The notes: generated from the sequence alone by a model not told the origin. A stretch of DNA of 7,733 bases from Bacteroidetes bacterium GWA2_30_7 (GCA_001768155.1 MENC01000054.1:6009-13741); one strand, 5' to 3'; shown: positions 1 to 5,835, numbered from the stretch's first letter. Program-made: numbers and translations.

Positions 1-451
1 AAATATTATCAATCCATTGGTCAGGTGTTCCAGTCAATAAATGATAAATTCTCTCATAGATAATTTTACTATCAATATTCTGTATTAAAAACCTAACAGA
101 ATGAATGTTTTCATAGCTACCATAAGTATTGACTACTGCAATTATTTTTGGATTTTCAGATTGACCTTCTGCTACTGTCTGCTCCCATTCTTGCTTAAAT
201 TCTTTTATTTTTTCTTCGCTAAGTTCAGTATGATTTGTTTCTTTATAAACCTTTGGTCGGTGATGTTTGTCATGCTCCTTTAAACATAATACTGCAATAT
301 TTTCTTCAATATTATTAAAAGGGTTTTTGTCTATATGATGCAGGTTTATTCCCAATCCACGTTCTTTGCAGACACAGCATACACCTAAATTTTTTGTCAT
401 TACACTTCTTTGTATTGGTGTTGGTATCGGTGGACGTTTTTCTTTTGTCAT
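1..451 (-). CDS. HNH endonuclease-like protein, C-terminus cut by window edge
   Basis: I translated this myself from the minus strand. The frame is open from the ATG at 449-451 through position 1, giving about 150 residues with no stop, so the 3' end is missing. An HNH (beta-beta-alpha metal) zinc-nuclease core is visible at residues 25-64: a C-x2-C pair (C25, C28), the signature LHHID at 37-41, conserved N47 and N51, then LC-x3-HD-x2-H (C56, H60, H63). HNH domains of this type cut DNA using a metal held by the HH/N/H residues, with the Cys/His set binding structural zinc. Residues 101-150 (IIAVVNTYGSYENIHSVRF and onward, with an aromatic-rich end) form a second region I do not recognise. An in-frame TAG lies two codons upstream, so 451 is the likely start. 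A 30-codon ORF ends in an ATGA overlap with this start. The gene could be a defence or mobile-element nuclease or a lone HNH protein; the context does not decide. Confidence 0.75.
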   Translation of the reverse strand, partial: MTKEKRPPIPTPIQRSVMTKNLGVCCVCKERGLGINLHHIDKNPFNNIEENIAVLCLKEHDKHHRPKVYKETNHTELSEEKIKEFKQEWEQTVAEGQSENPKIIAVVNTYGSYENIHSVRFLIQNIDSKIIYERIYHLLTGTPDQWIDNI

Positions 452-540
452 AATCTATAAAATTGGCTGATGTCTATTTTTCTTAAAATTGCTGATAACG
501 GGTTACTGCCCAGCCTAAGTAAGGTGTTTTCACCTGACAT
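448..540 (-). CDS. Possible 30-residue leader ORF overlapping the HNH start
   Basis: Reading the minus strand from the ATG at 538-540 gives a 30-codon ORF beginning MSGENTLLRLGSNPLSAI and ending in a TGA that shares the sequence ATGA with the start codon of the HNH gene. A four-base stop/start overlap is typical of translationally coupled genes. An in-frame TAA lies three codons before the ATG, so it cannot extend upstream. The only purine-rich site (AGGAG) is about 16 bases before the ATG, which is too far for a normal ribosome site. The segment also contains a G/C-richer hairpin, so the open frame may be accidental inside a structured repeat. I recognise no protein family. Confidence is low. 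Confidence 0.22.
   Translation of the reverse strand: MSGENTLLRLGSNPLSAILRKIDISQFYRL
522..535. repeat. Small hairpin AGGTG-TTTT-CACCT
   Basis: A perfect 5-bp stem with a four-T loop sits between the secreted-protein gene and the HNH gene. It lies within a conspicuously G/C-richer patch (about 497-535) in otherwise AT-rich DNA. On the minus strand it is followed by no T-run, so it does not look like a terminator. It could be a leader structure for the HNH transcript or part of a dispersed intergenic repeat. Confidence 0.4.
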
Positions 541-614
541 TTTAACTGTTTATATACTCCTGAATTACATTTCGTTTTAATATTGTTTCTGCATTATGAC
601 CTGATAGACTATTA

Positions 615-1523
615 TTATTTAATAATTAAATTTCCATTAAATATTTTATTTCCTTTCATATTAATTAAGTAAAAACCTCCTGATAAGTCTCCTTTCTCGA
701 ATACAATTTTATTGCTTTTGATATTACTAATCTGTTTTACAACTTTTCCAGTAACATCTGTAACAACTAAATTATAACTAGAGTAATCGGGATTTGGAAA
801 TTCAATGACTGCTGTTTCTGAAAATGGATTTGGAAAAATTGATATATTATTTGATTTGAGATGTTTTTCTTTTATTAAATTAGTAGTCAACCCACATTCT
901 GGTGGTGTACCCCAAAATTGATATACATTTTGTAATATTTCATTTTGTTCAAAGCATACTAAATATACACCACCCTCAATTCCGATACTAAAATCATGAA
1001 AAAGTCCAAGTCCATTACCTATTCCTTCATAAAAACTATAAGAATTATTCAACTTATATTCTTTTCTATAGTTATTTCCATATTGAATTGAGTCAATAGA
1101 AGTAATTGCATATGGATATTCATTATTATAATAATACTTAAGAGTATCTCCTATTGACATATTAAAATCACAATACAAATTTTCAATTGTACTATCTGGC
1201 TTGACGAAATAAACTTTTAAGGAATCTTGTCTGAACGCAGCTGCATAACCATAAGAATCCTGAATATAAGGAGGATCAGAATAAATTGTATCTCTCTTAT
1301 CGTAGAATAGTTTCTTATATAAATATCCATTAATAGTAGTGTCCCCATCAAAAAAATAAGTTAATCTAACAAGTTGTAAATCATAATATCCCCAACCACC
1401 TAACTGTCCAAATTCGTACCATTTATTTGAATCATCAACTAATTTGAAAGGTTGTTGTCCATAAAAAGCCTTAACTGTCACAAACATGATTATTAGAGCT
1501 AAAAAACGTTTTATATTTCTCAT
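615..1523 (-). CDS. Secreted protein with T9SS type A C-terminal sorting domain
   Basis: The 302-residue product has an N-terminal Sec signal peptide: basic RNIKR, a hydrophobic core LALIIMFVTV, and cleavage near residues 19-22. The C-terminal domain (about 227-302) is of the type recognised by the type IX (Por) secretion system. It opens with SIFPNPFSETAVIEF (PNPF at 231-234), continues with NLVVTDVTGKVV, and closes with GDLSGGFYLINMKGNKIF and a basic C-terminal Lys. In this family the tail directs passage across the outer membrane and is then cleaved, usually leaving the protein attached to the surface. The middle (24-225) is Tyr/Asp-rich with beta-strand-like segments such as YCDFNMSIGDT and EGIGNGLGLF, which recur in Bacteroidetes secreted proteins of unknown function. 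No catalytic motif is visible. The gene is flanked by gaps of 163 bp and 313 bp, so it is probably a single transcription unit. Confidence 0.88.
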   Translation of the reverse strand: MRNIKRFLALIIMFVTVKAFYGQQPFKLVDDSNKWYEFGQLGGWGYYDLQLVRLTYFFDGDTTINGYLYKKLFYDKRDTIYSDPPYIQDSYGYAAAFRQDSLKVYFVKPDSTIENLYCDFNMSIGDTLKYYYNNEYPYAITSIDSIQYGNNYRKEYKLNNSYSFYEGIGNGLGLFHDFSIGIEGGVYLVCFEQNEILQNVYQFWGTPPECGLTTNLIKEKHLKSNNISIFPNPFSETAVIEFPNPDYSSYNLVVTDVTGKVVKQISNIKSNKIVFEKGDLSGGFYLINMKGNKIFNGNLIIK

Positions 1524-1558
1524 GTATATTAGAATTTATCGTTAGTAAGTAATACTTT

Positions 1559-1574
1559 AACAATTGTAATTGTT
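1559..1574. repeat. Short palindrome upstream of the secreted-protein gene
   Basis: AACAATT and AATTGTT form perfect 7-bp arms around a 2-base centre, about 36-51 bases upstream of the start codon at 1523. Its spacing would suit an operator or promoter-proximal binding site. However, A/T-rich palindromes arise easily by chance here, and I could not find a convincing TAnnTTTG box beside it. Confidence 0.25.
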
Positions 1575-1602
1575 GCAATTTTTAGCTTTGGGAATATCTC
1601 AT

Positions 1603-1767
1603 TTATATTTCACTTAAAACCAAACAAATTCTCTCATATTTAGTAGTCTTTAAGCAGTTAGTATTATACAGCATACTCATATAATCCCCAAACCTACCAA
1701 ATAATCTCTCAAACCACCTACCTAAACTTTCATTCGGTAAATGTGAGTTTTCATTCGGTAAATTCAT
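1603..1767 (-). CDS. Possible 54-residue ORF carrying the tandem repeat, unknown function
   Basis: The minus strand reads ATG at 1765-1767 to TAA at 1603-1605, giving 54 codons. The same frame is open, without an ATG, back to a TGA at 1801-1803. The product starts MNLPNENSHLPNESLGRWFE and continues with RLFGRFGDYM and a Cys/Lys-containing tail. The first 14 residues hold a duplicated NLPNE/HLPNE unit encoded by the DNA direct repeat at 1728-1763, and the pattern extends weakly upstream (SSHLKNAN). It lies 70 bp beyond the stop of the toxin gene and 80 bp before the secreted-protein start. No ribosome site is visible and I recognise no family. The strand is strongly skewed (the plus strand is C-rich and G-poor here), which could reflect a structured RNA or a dispersed repeat instead of a gene. 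Confidence 0.25.
   Translation of the reverse strand: MNLPNENSHLPNESLGRWFERLFGRFGDYMSMLYNTNCLKTTKYERICLVLSEI
1728..1763. repeat. Two-copy direct repeat TTTCATTCGGTAAAT
   Basis: The 15-bp unit is exact at 1728-1742 and 1749-1763, a 21-bp period. A third, weaker echo follows: TAAATGTGA after copy 1 matches TTAAATGTGA at 1780-1788. The period is a multiple of three, so the repeat preserves the reading frame of the 54-codon minus-strand ORF and appears there as a peptide repeat. Confidence 0.6.
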
Positions 1768-1836
1768 ATTCGCATTTTTTAAATGTGAACTTGCAAGAAT
1801 TCAACAAAATAAAGGAGTTTTCATTTTTCATTATAT

Positions 1837-2223
1837 TTAAAAATTGTACAATTTAATTCCTTCTAAACCCTTAAAGTCTTTTAAGTTATAAGTAAATAAT
1901 GGTAAGTCAAATGCTAATGCAGAGGCTGCAATTATTGCATCCGGAATTTTAAGAGAATTGCTTAAATGATATTTTTCAATCAGTTCAATTGCAATCTTAG
2001 AAACATCTTCATTAAATTTTAATACCGAATAGTTTGAAATTTTCTTTTTCATTTCAGCCAATTCTTTTTTATTACTCATTCCTTTATATAATTCCATTTT
2101 AGTAATTGCGGGCATTAAAATATTTTGTGAACCTATTAAAGTCAGTTTTTCAATTGTTGCTTTGTCGTTTATAAAAAGATGAATAAAGATATTTGTATCG
2201 CACAAAACATAATTACTTTTCAT
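1837..2223 (-). CDS. vapC: PIN-domain ribonuclease toxin, VapC-like
   Basis: The 128-residue product is the usual length for a VapC toxin, an Mg-dependent PIN-fold RNase that cleaves RNA (tRNA or rRNA in known members) when its antitoxin is lost. The acidic active site is visible: D9 in CDTNIFIHL, E44 in KMELYKG, D95 in the LKIPDAIIAASAL motif, and the C-terminal LFTYNLKDF with N113 and D116. The start is set at 2223, not the in-frame ATG at 2238. At 2223 the ATG overlaps the antitoxin stop as ATGA and follows a clear GGGGAGGA ribosome site about 5 bases upstream, whereas the longer version would place that site inside the gene. It is cotranscribed and probably translationally coupled with the antitoxin gene upstream. 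All key residues are present, so the toxin looks intact. Confidence 0.87.
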   Translation of the reverse strand: MKSNYVLCDTNIFIHLFINDKATIEKLTLIGSQNILMPAITKMELYKGMSNKKELAEMKKKISNYSVLKFNEDVSKIAIELIEKYHLSNSLKIPDAIIAASALAFDLPLFTYNLKDFKGLEGIKLYNF

Positions 2224-2456
2224 AATCGTCCTCCCCATGCTTTGTCTCTCAACTGCTCTAATGACATATCTTTACCTTCCCAAATACCTGCTAATGCCAT
2301 AAAATCGGCGTTTTTATTTGCCTTTTCGATAGGTATTTTTAAAGTTTTTTTATTTGTAATACTTTTAAAAGTGGCTTTAAAATCTAATGCTTTTAAAAAA
2401 TTAATTAAAGCTATTGCAGCATTTTCGTTTTTAGTTTCAATAATTATTGTAGTCAT
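2220..2456 (-). CDS. Antitoxin partner of the PIN toxin
   Basis: The 78-residue product directly precedes the PIN toxin gene and overlaps it by four bases (ATGA), the standard antitoxin-first layout. Residues 1-10 (MTTIIIETKN) look like a beta strand and are followed by a helix around 12-26 (NAAIALINFLKALDF). The C-terminal third, including FMALAGIWEGKDMSLEQLRDKAW (52-74), resembles the tails of small Bacteroidetes antitoxins, where an aromatic/basic segment docks onto the toxin. I see no obvious AbrB, Phd or ribbon-helix-helix signature, so the DNA-binding mode is unclear and the vapB symbol is withheld. By analogy with the family the pair is likely to repress its own promoter. The leader just before the ATG is A-rich without a Shine-Dalgarno site. 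Confidence 0.8.
   Translation of the reverse strand: MTTIIIETKNENAAIALINFLKALDFKATFKSITNKKTLKIPIEKANKNADFMALAGIWEGKDMSLEQLRDKAWGGRL
2226..2235 (-). promoter_or_regulatory. Ribosome binding site of the toxin gene
   Basis: On the minus strand GGGGAGGACG precedes the ATG at 2223 by two bases beyond this segment, placing the AGGA core at normal distance. It lies within the last codons of the antitoxin gene and decides in favour of the shorter toxin start. Strong Shine-Dalgarno sites are uncommon elsewhere in this window, so its presence here is notable. Confidence 0.6.
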
Positions 2457-2513
2457 AATTAGTTATTTTTTTTGAATTTTATATTCAGCAATGTATTATA
2501 GATTTTTGTAAAG

Positions 2514-2819
2514 TTAAATAAATTGGAATGAAATGTCAAAATACCTGTTACTTTCAGATTTGTAACCCGAAAACTTTATCGAAGAGGATATAAAATTCAT
2601 ATTTATTACAAAAGGATTTACAAATTCCAAAGAGTTATTTGTCGTAATTGGTTTATTGTTGGCTAATAAAGCTAAATTATTTGTATGTGTTTTTCTTTTT
2701 TTTGAATTAAAGTTATTGATAGTATATACTCTATCACTTTCCGCAACCTGCCTGATTTCTGAAGAATATATACCTGTAAAGTGATAATGATTATTGTTAT
2801 ATAAAAGCAAAGGTTTCAT
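2514..2819 (-). CDS. Doubtful 101-residue hypothetical protein
   Basis: An open frame runs from the ATG at 2817-2819 to the TAA at 2514-2516. The product starts MKPLLLYNNNHYHFTGIYSS, is rich in Asn and Ser, has no signal peptide, and shows no motif I recognise. Its end (about residues 66-101, from FVNPFVINMNF through YFDISFQFI) has alternating hydrophobic residues and a final aromatic-hydrophobic stretch, as in the last strands of outer-membrane beta barrels. It could therefore be the remnant of a larger gene whose 5' part is gone. Composition typical of translated A/T-rich noncoding DNA and the lack of a ribosome site argue against a functional gene. It lies 57 bp upstream of the antitoxin gene on the same strand. 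Confidence 0.3.
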   Translation of the reverse strand: MKPLLLYNNNHYHFTGIYSSEIRQVAESDRVYTINNFNSKKRKTHTNNLALLANNKPITTNNSLEFVNPFVINMNFISSSIKFSGYKSESNRYFDISFQFI

Positions 2820-2840
2820 ATATGGTTTTTATAACTATTC

Positions 2841-2876
2841 AAAAGTATAATATTATTTAATATTCCATATACTTTT
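2841..2876. repeat. AT-only hairpin
   Basis: Outer arms AAAAGTAT (2841-2848) and ATACTTTT (2869-2876) and inner arms AATATTA (2849-2855) and TAATATT (2858-2864) fold around a TT loop with a 4-base bulge (CCAT) on one side. It lies just upstream of the doubtful ORF at 2514-2819. With almost no G/C it would be a weak terminator; it may be chance in very A/T-rich DNA. Confidence 0.4.
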
Positions 2877-2983
2877 ATTAAAGTTTTTTAGTATATATTT
2901 TAATTTTATTACGAATGAATATTATTTATTGACGAACATTTAAAAATCGTTGATTAAATTGTTAAATGGTTATATTGTATCAA

Positions 2984-3241
2984 TAGACATCTTTCCAAAT
3001 TAATAAAAAGGATTATTAACCCTGACCTTTAGGTCGGGGATTAATGAAATCGAAAGCATTCTTGGCTTTAGCCATGCCTTTTGTTCATAATTTTTGTTTG
3101 TCATCGCAATAATTTCTTGTTATTAATAAAATTCATGGCTAAAGCCCTTTTTTTCATATTCTTTTTCCCCGACCTAATACTTCGGCTACGCTCAGTAACC
3201 AAGGTCGGGGTTATACAAATATTAATTTGGAAAGATGTCTA
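2984..3241. mobile_element. MITE-like nested palindromic element
   Basis: Perfect 22-bp inverted repeats bound this segment: 2984-3005 and 3220-3241. If the outermost TA on each side is a target duplication, the inverted repeat proper is GACATCTTTCCAAATTAATA, and a TA duplication would fit the IS630/Tc1-mariner style of insertion. Three inner inverted pairs nest in order: 3018-3029 with 3201-3212 (one mismatch), 3031-3039 with 3167-3175 (9 bp, AGGTCGGGG/CCCCGACCT), and 3064-3076 with 3134-3146 (13 bp, GGCTTTAGCCATG). No ORF long enough for a transposase is present, so it would be non-autonomous. Alternatives are a large intergenic repeat of REP/BIME type or a structured RNA. The inverted repeats are read directly; the mobile origin is inferred. 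Confidence 0.6.
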
Positions 3242-3338
3242 AGTATATCTTCAAACCTCCAACCTCCAACTCTTCATCTATGATTAAGAACATTAACAAC
3301 TATGACAAATGTTTCCTTTTTTTAAAATTATAAAACAT

Positions 3339-3346
3339 TACCTTTG
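3339..3346 (+). promoter_or_regulatory. Bacteroidetes-type -7 box of maeB
   Basis: TACCTTTG matches the Bacteroidetes primary sigma factor -7 consensus TAnnTTTG exactly, 22 bases before the maeB ATG. Transcription would start near 3352, leaving a leader of about 15-18 bases. The -33 region is a T-run (about 3316-3323) and not a clean TTTG, so the upstream half is only a partial match. Confidence 0.6.
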
Positions 3347-3368
3347 CAGTATAATCAAATAAAATTTT

Positions 3369-5636
3369 ATGGAAAAATTAATAAAAGATGCTTTGGACTA
3401 TCACTCAGTTGGCAGACCTGGTAAAATTGAAGTTATTCCAACAAAACCAACTAGTTCGCAAAGAGATTTATCGTTAGCATATTCGCCGGGTGTTGCAGAA
3501 CCATGCCTCGAAATTGCTAAAAACATCGAAGACGTGTATAAATATACCGCAAAAGGAAATCTTGTTGCAGTAATATCAAACGGAACAGCAGTTCTAGGTT
3601 TAGGAGATATTGGACCCGAAGCCGGAAAACCGGTAATGGAAGGAAAAGGTCTATTATTTAAAATCTTTGCCGATATTGATGTTTTTGATATTGAAGTTGG
3701 TACTAAAGACATTGAAGAATTTATAAGTACAGTAAAAAATATTGCTCCAACATTTGGCGGAATAAATTTAGAAGACATTAAAGCCCCCGAATGTTTCGAA
3801 ATCGAAAGAAGGCTAAAAGCAGAACTGAAAATACCTGTTATGCACGACGACCAGCACGGTACAGCAATTATTTCGAGTGCTGCATTACTTAATGCGTTAG
3901 AATTAGTCGGTAAGAAAATAGAAGATGCAGTTATAGTTGTTAATGGAGCCGGTGCTGCAGCAATTTCCTGCACTAAATTATACACTGCACTGGGAGCAAA
4001 AGTTAAAAATGTTGTTATGGTCGATAGCACCGGTGTTATCAGAGCCGACAGGTCAAATTTAACTGCCGAAAAACGTATGTTTGCAACTTCAAGAAATTTG
4101 CATACACTTGTTGATGCTGTTAGAGGTTCAGATGTTTTTATTGGTTTATCTAAAGGAAATGTTTTATCACAAGAAATGGTTAAAAGCATGAACGATAATC
4201 CAATCGTTTTTGCAATGGCAAATCCTTATCCCGAAATTACTTATGCTGATGCAATTGCTGCCCGACCCGATATTATTATGGCAACCGGTCGCTCAGACCA
4301 TCCTAACCAAGTTAATAATGTACTTGGGTTTCCATTTATTTTCCGAGGAGCTTTAGATGTTAGGGCAACTTGCATTAACGAGGAAATGAAATTAGCAGCA
4401 GTTAAAGCGTTAGCAGAACTTGCAAAAGAACCTGTGCCAGATGATGTAAATCTTGCATATCATTCTAAAAATATGTCGTTCGGAAGAGATTATATAATTC
4501 CAAAACCACTCGATGCAAGATTGATTTATACTGTTGCACCTGCTGTTGCAAAAGCTGCAATGGACTCTGGAGTAGCATTAAAACCAATAACAAATTGGGA
4601 AGTATATAAAGACGAACTAAAGAAAAGACTTGGATTAGACAATAGTTTAATTCGTCAGATTACAATAAAAGCTAAACAAAATCCTAAACGAGTAGTATTT
4701 GCAGAAGCCGAAAATTATAAAATTCTAAAAGCAGCACAAGAGCTTAAAGACGAAGGCATTGCAATTCCAATACTGCTTGGTAATAAAGAGATTATAAACG
4801 GTTTAATCAAAGAAAATAATCTTGAACTTAGCGATATAACAATTATTGACCCATCAAGTTTAGAAGAAAAAGAAAGAAGAACAACTTTTATTAATGAATA
4901 TTTTGAAAAACGAAAACGTAAAGGTATTACATTAAAAGATTCGCAATCGAAAATCTATCAGCATAATTATTATGGAGTTATGCTTGTTAACGATGGCTTT
5001 GCCGATGTTTTTATTTCCGGTTTAACACGAAAATATTCAGCCGCAATTCGTCCGGCATTAGAAATTATTGGATTACATAAAGATGCTCGTACAATAGCCG
5101 GTATGTATATTATGATGACTAAAAAAGGACCTTTCTTTTTTGCAGATACAACCGTAAATATTAACCCAACTGCTCAGGATTTGGTCGATATTACAATATT
5201 AACCGCCAACGCAGTTAAAGAATTTAATATTGTTCCAAGAATTGGTTTGTTATCGTATTCAAATTTCAATTCTACTAATAACGAAGAAACCCGAAAGGTT
5301 AGAGAAGCAGTATCAATTTTGCACGAAAAATATCCCGACCTGATTGTTGACGGTGATATACAAGCAAATTTTGCATTAAATCCTGTTATGAGAAACGAAC
5401 AATTTCCATTTTCTAAGTTAGGAAATGAGCCTATAAACACACTTATTTTCCCTAATTTATCGTCAGGTAATATTGCATATAAAATGCTACAGGAGATGAG
5501 TGATGTTGAAGCAATTGGACCAATTGTTTTAGGTTTGAAAAAATCTATGCACATTTTACAACTCGAATGTTCGGTACGTGAAATTGTAAATATGGCAACA
5601 ATAGCAGTGGTTGATGCTAATCTGAAAAAGGATTAA
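3369..5636 (+). CDS. maeB: NADP-dependent malic enzyme with C-terminal phosphotransacetylase domain
   Basis: The 755-residue product matches the full length of hybrid MaeB enzymes (about 760). It decarboxylates malate to pyruvate and CO2 with NADPH formation in the cytoplasm, linking the TCA cycle to pyruvate and supplying reducing power. The malic domain is intact: catalytic Y38 in AYSPGVAEP, GTAVLGLGDIGPEAGKPVME with K93 in EGKGLLFK, metal ligands E135/D136 in LEDIKAPECFE, and D160/D161 in MHDDQHGTA. The nucleotide-binding fold has NGAGAAA (192-198). From about residue 430 to the end is a phosphotransacetylase-like domain (FAEAENYKILKAA, then later NPTAQDLVDI and ANFALNP). In characterised MaeB this domain is regulatory, sensing acetyl-CoA, with no proven transferase activity. 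An in-frame TAA three codons before the ATG fixes the start. The gene is monocistronic: its own promoter upstream, a terminator downstream. Confidence 0.96.
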   Translation: MEKLIKDALDYHSVGRPGKIEVIPTKPTSSQRDLSLAYSPGVAEPCLEIAKNIEDVYKYTAKGNLVAVISNGTAVLGLGDIGPEAGKPVMEGKGLLFKIFADIDVFDIEVGTKDIEEFISTVKNIAPTFGGINLEDIKAPECFEIERRLKAELKIPVMHDDQHGTAIISSAALLNALELVGKKIEDAVIVVNGAGAAAISCTKLYTALGAKVKNVVMVDSTGVIRADRSNLTAEKRMFATSRNLHTLVDAVRGSDVFIGLSKGNVLSQEMVKSMNDNPIVFAMANPYPEITYADAIAARPDIIMATGRSDHPNQVNNVLGFPFIFRGALDVRATCINEEMKLAAVKALAELAKEPVPDDVNLAYHSKNMSFGRDYIIPKPLDARLIYTVAPAVAKAAMDSGVALKPITNWEVYKDELKKRLGLDNSLIRQITIKAKQNPKRVVFAEAENYKILKAAQELKDEGIAIPILLGNKEIINGLIKENNLELSDITIIDPSSLEEKERRTTFINEYFEKRKRKGITLKDSQSKIYQHNYYGVMLVNDGFADVFISGLTRKYSAAIRPALEIIGLHKDARTIAGMYIMMTKKGPFFFADTTVNINPTAQDLVDITILTANAVKEFNIVPRIGLLSYSNFNSTNNEETRKVREAVSILHEKYPDLIVDGDIQANFALNPVMRNEQFPFSKLGNEPINTLIFPNLSSGNIAYKMLQEMSDVEAIGPIVLGLKKSMHILQLECSVREIVNMATIAVVDANLKKD

Positions 5637-5659
5637 TCGGTAATATTATACATTAAAAG

Positions 5660-5691
5660 AAAAGGCTACATTTAAAATGGTAGCCTTTTTT
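5660..5691 (+). terminator. Rho-independent terminator after maeB
   Basis: AAAAGGCTAC (5660-5669) pairs perfectly with GTAGCCTTTT (5680-5689) around a 10-base A/T loop, followed by a run of six T (5686-5691). It begins 23 bases after the maeB stop. On the minus strand the same stem is followed by TTTTCTTTT, so it could also stop transcription from the convergent purF-type gene. Confidence 0.9.
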
Positions 5692-5743
5692 GTACCTTCT
5701 CAATAACTAGTGTTAATAAGAAGACGATGAGTTTTTAGAAATA

Positions 5744-5835
5744 ACATTTCGACAAAACTCAATGCATCGCAAATTTCAATCTTCAAAAATCAAATAAATC
5801 ACAAATTACATTTCGACTAGCTCAATGCACCGCAA
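5744..5835. repeat. Degenerate direct repeat in the maeB-purF gap
   Basis: Copy 1 (5744-5772) and copy 2 (5808-5835) share ACATTTCGAC, then a 4- or 3-base spacer, then CTCAATGCA(T/C)CGCAA, differing by one substitution and one small spacer change. Start-to-start distance is 64 bp. The core TTCGAC...CTCAATG resembles TTCGGCTACGCTCAGT at 3181-3196, suggesting a common dispersed family. Confidence 0.65.

Larger units (their letters stand above)
2820..3368. other. 549-bp gene-free gap between divergent genes
   Basis: No credible ORF is present on either strand. The gap holds an AT-only hairpin (2841-2876), the 258-bp inverted-repeat element (2984-3241), a C-rich stretch with AACCTCC in tandem (about 3256-3270), and the maeB promoter (near 3339). 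It separates minus-strand accessory genes from plus-strand maeB, so it must contain at least the maeB promoter. Confidence 0.8.

Noticed and set aside
101..283. 60-codon plus-strand ORF
   Set aside because: It lies antisense within the HNH gene, whose frame carries recognisable motifs. Its Phe/Leu/Cys-rich product looks like an antisense shadow.
466..475. GATGTCTATT matching the outer end of the 22-bp inverted repeat
   Set aside because: Only about 10 bases agree (AATAGACATC on the minus strand) and the match does not continue into the rest of the arm, so it is likely chance.
490..520. Integron attC site near the HNH gene
   Set aside because: I looked for RYYYAAC and GTTRRRY core sites. GTTATCA and GTTACTG do not fit the consensus and no paired R/L boxes were found.
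1841..1854. Perfect palindrome AAATTGTACAATTT
   Set aside because: It lies in the last codons of the toxin gene (Lys-Leu-Tyr-Asn-Phe), is short and A/T-rich, and lacks a T-run placed for termination.
2179..2475. 98-codon plus-strand ORF
   Set aside because: It is antisense to the toxin and antitoxin genes, which have family motifs, a ribosome site and an ATGA junction.
3401..4189. 262-codon minus-strand ORF
   Set aside because: It is antisense to the malic domain of maeB. Long antisense frames are common opposite well-conserved genes, and it shows no motif of its own.
5174..5554. 126-codon minus-strand ORF
   Set aside because: It is antisense within the phosphotransacetylase-like domain of maeB and has no recognisable features.
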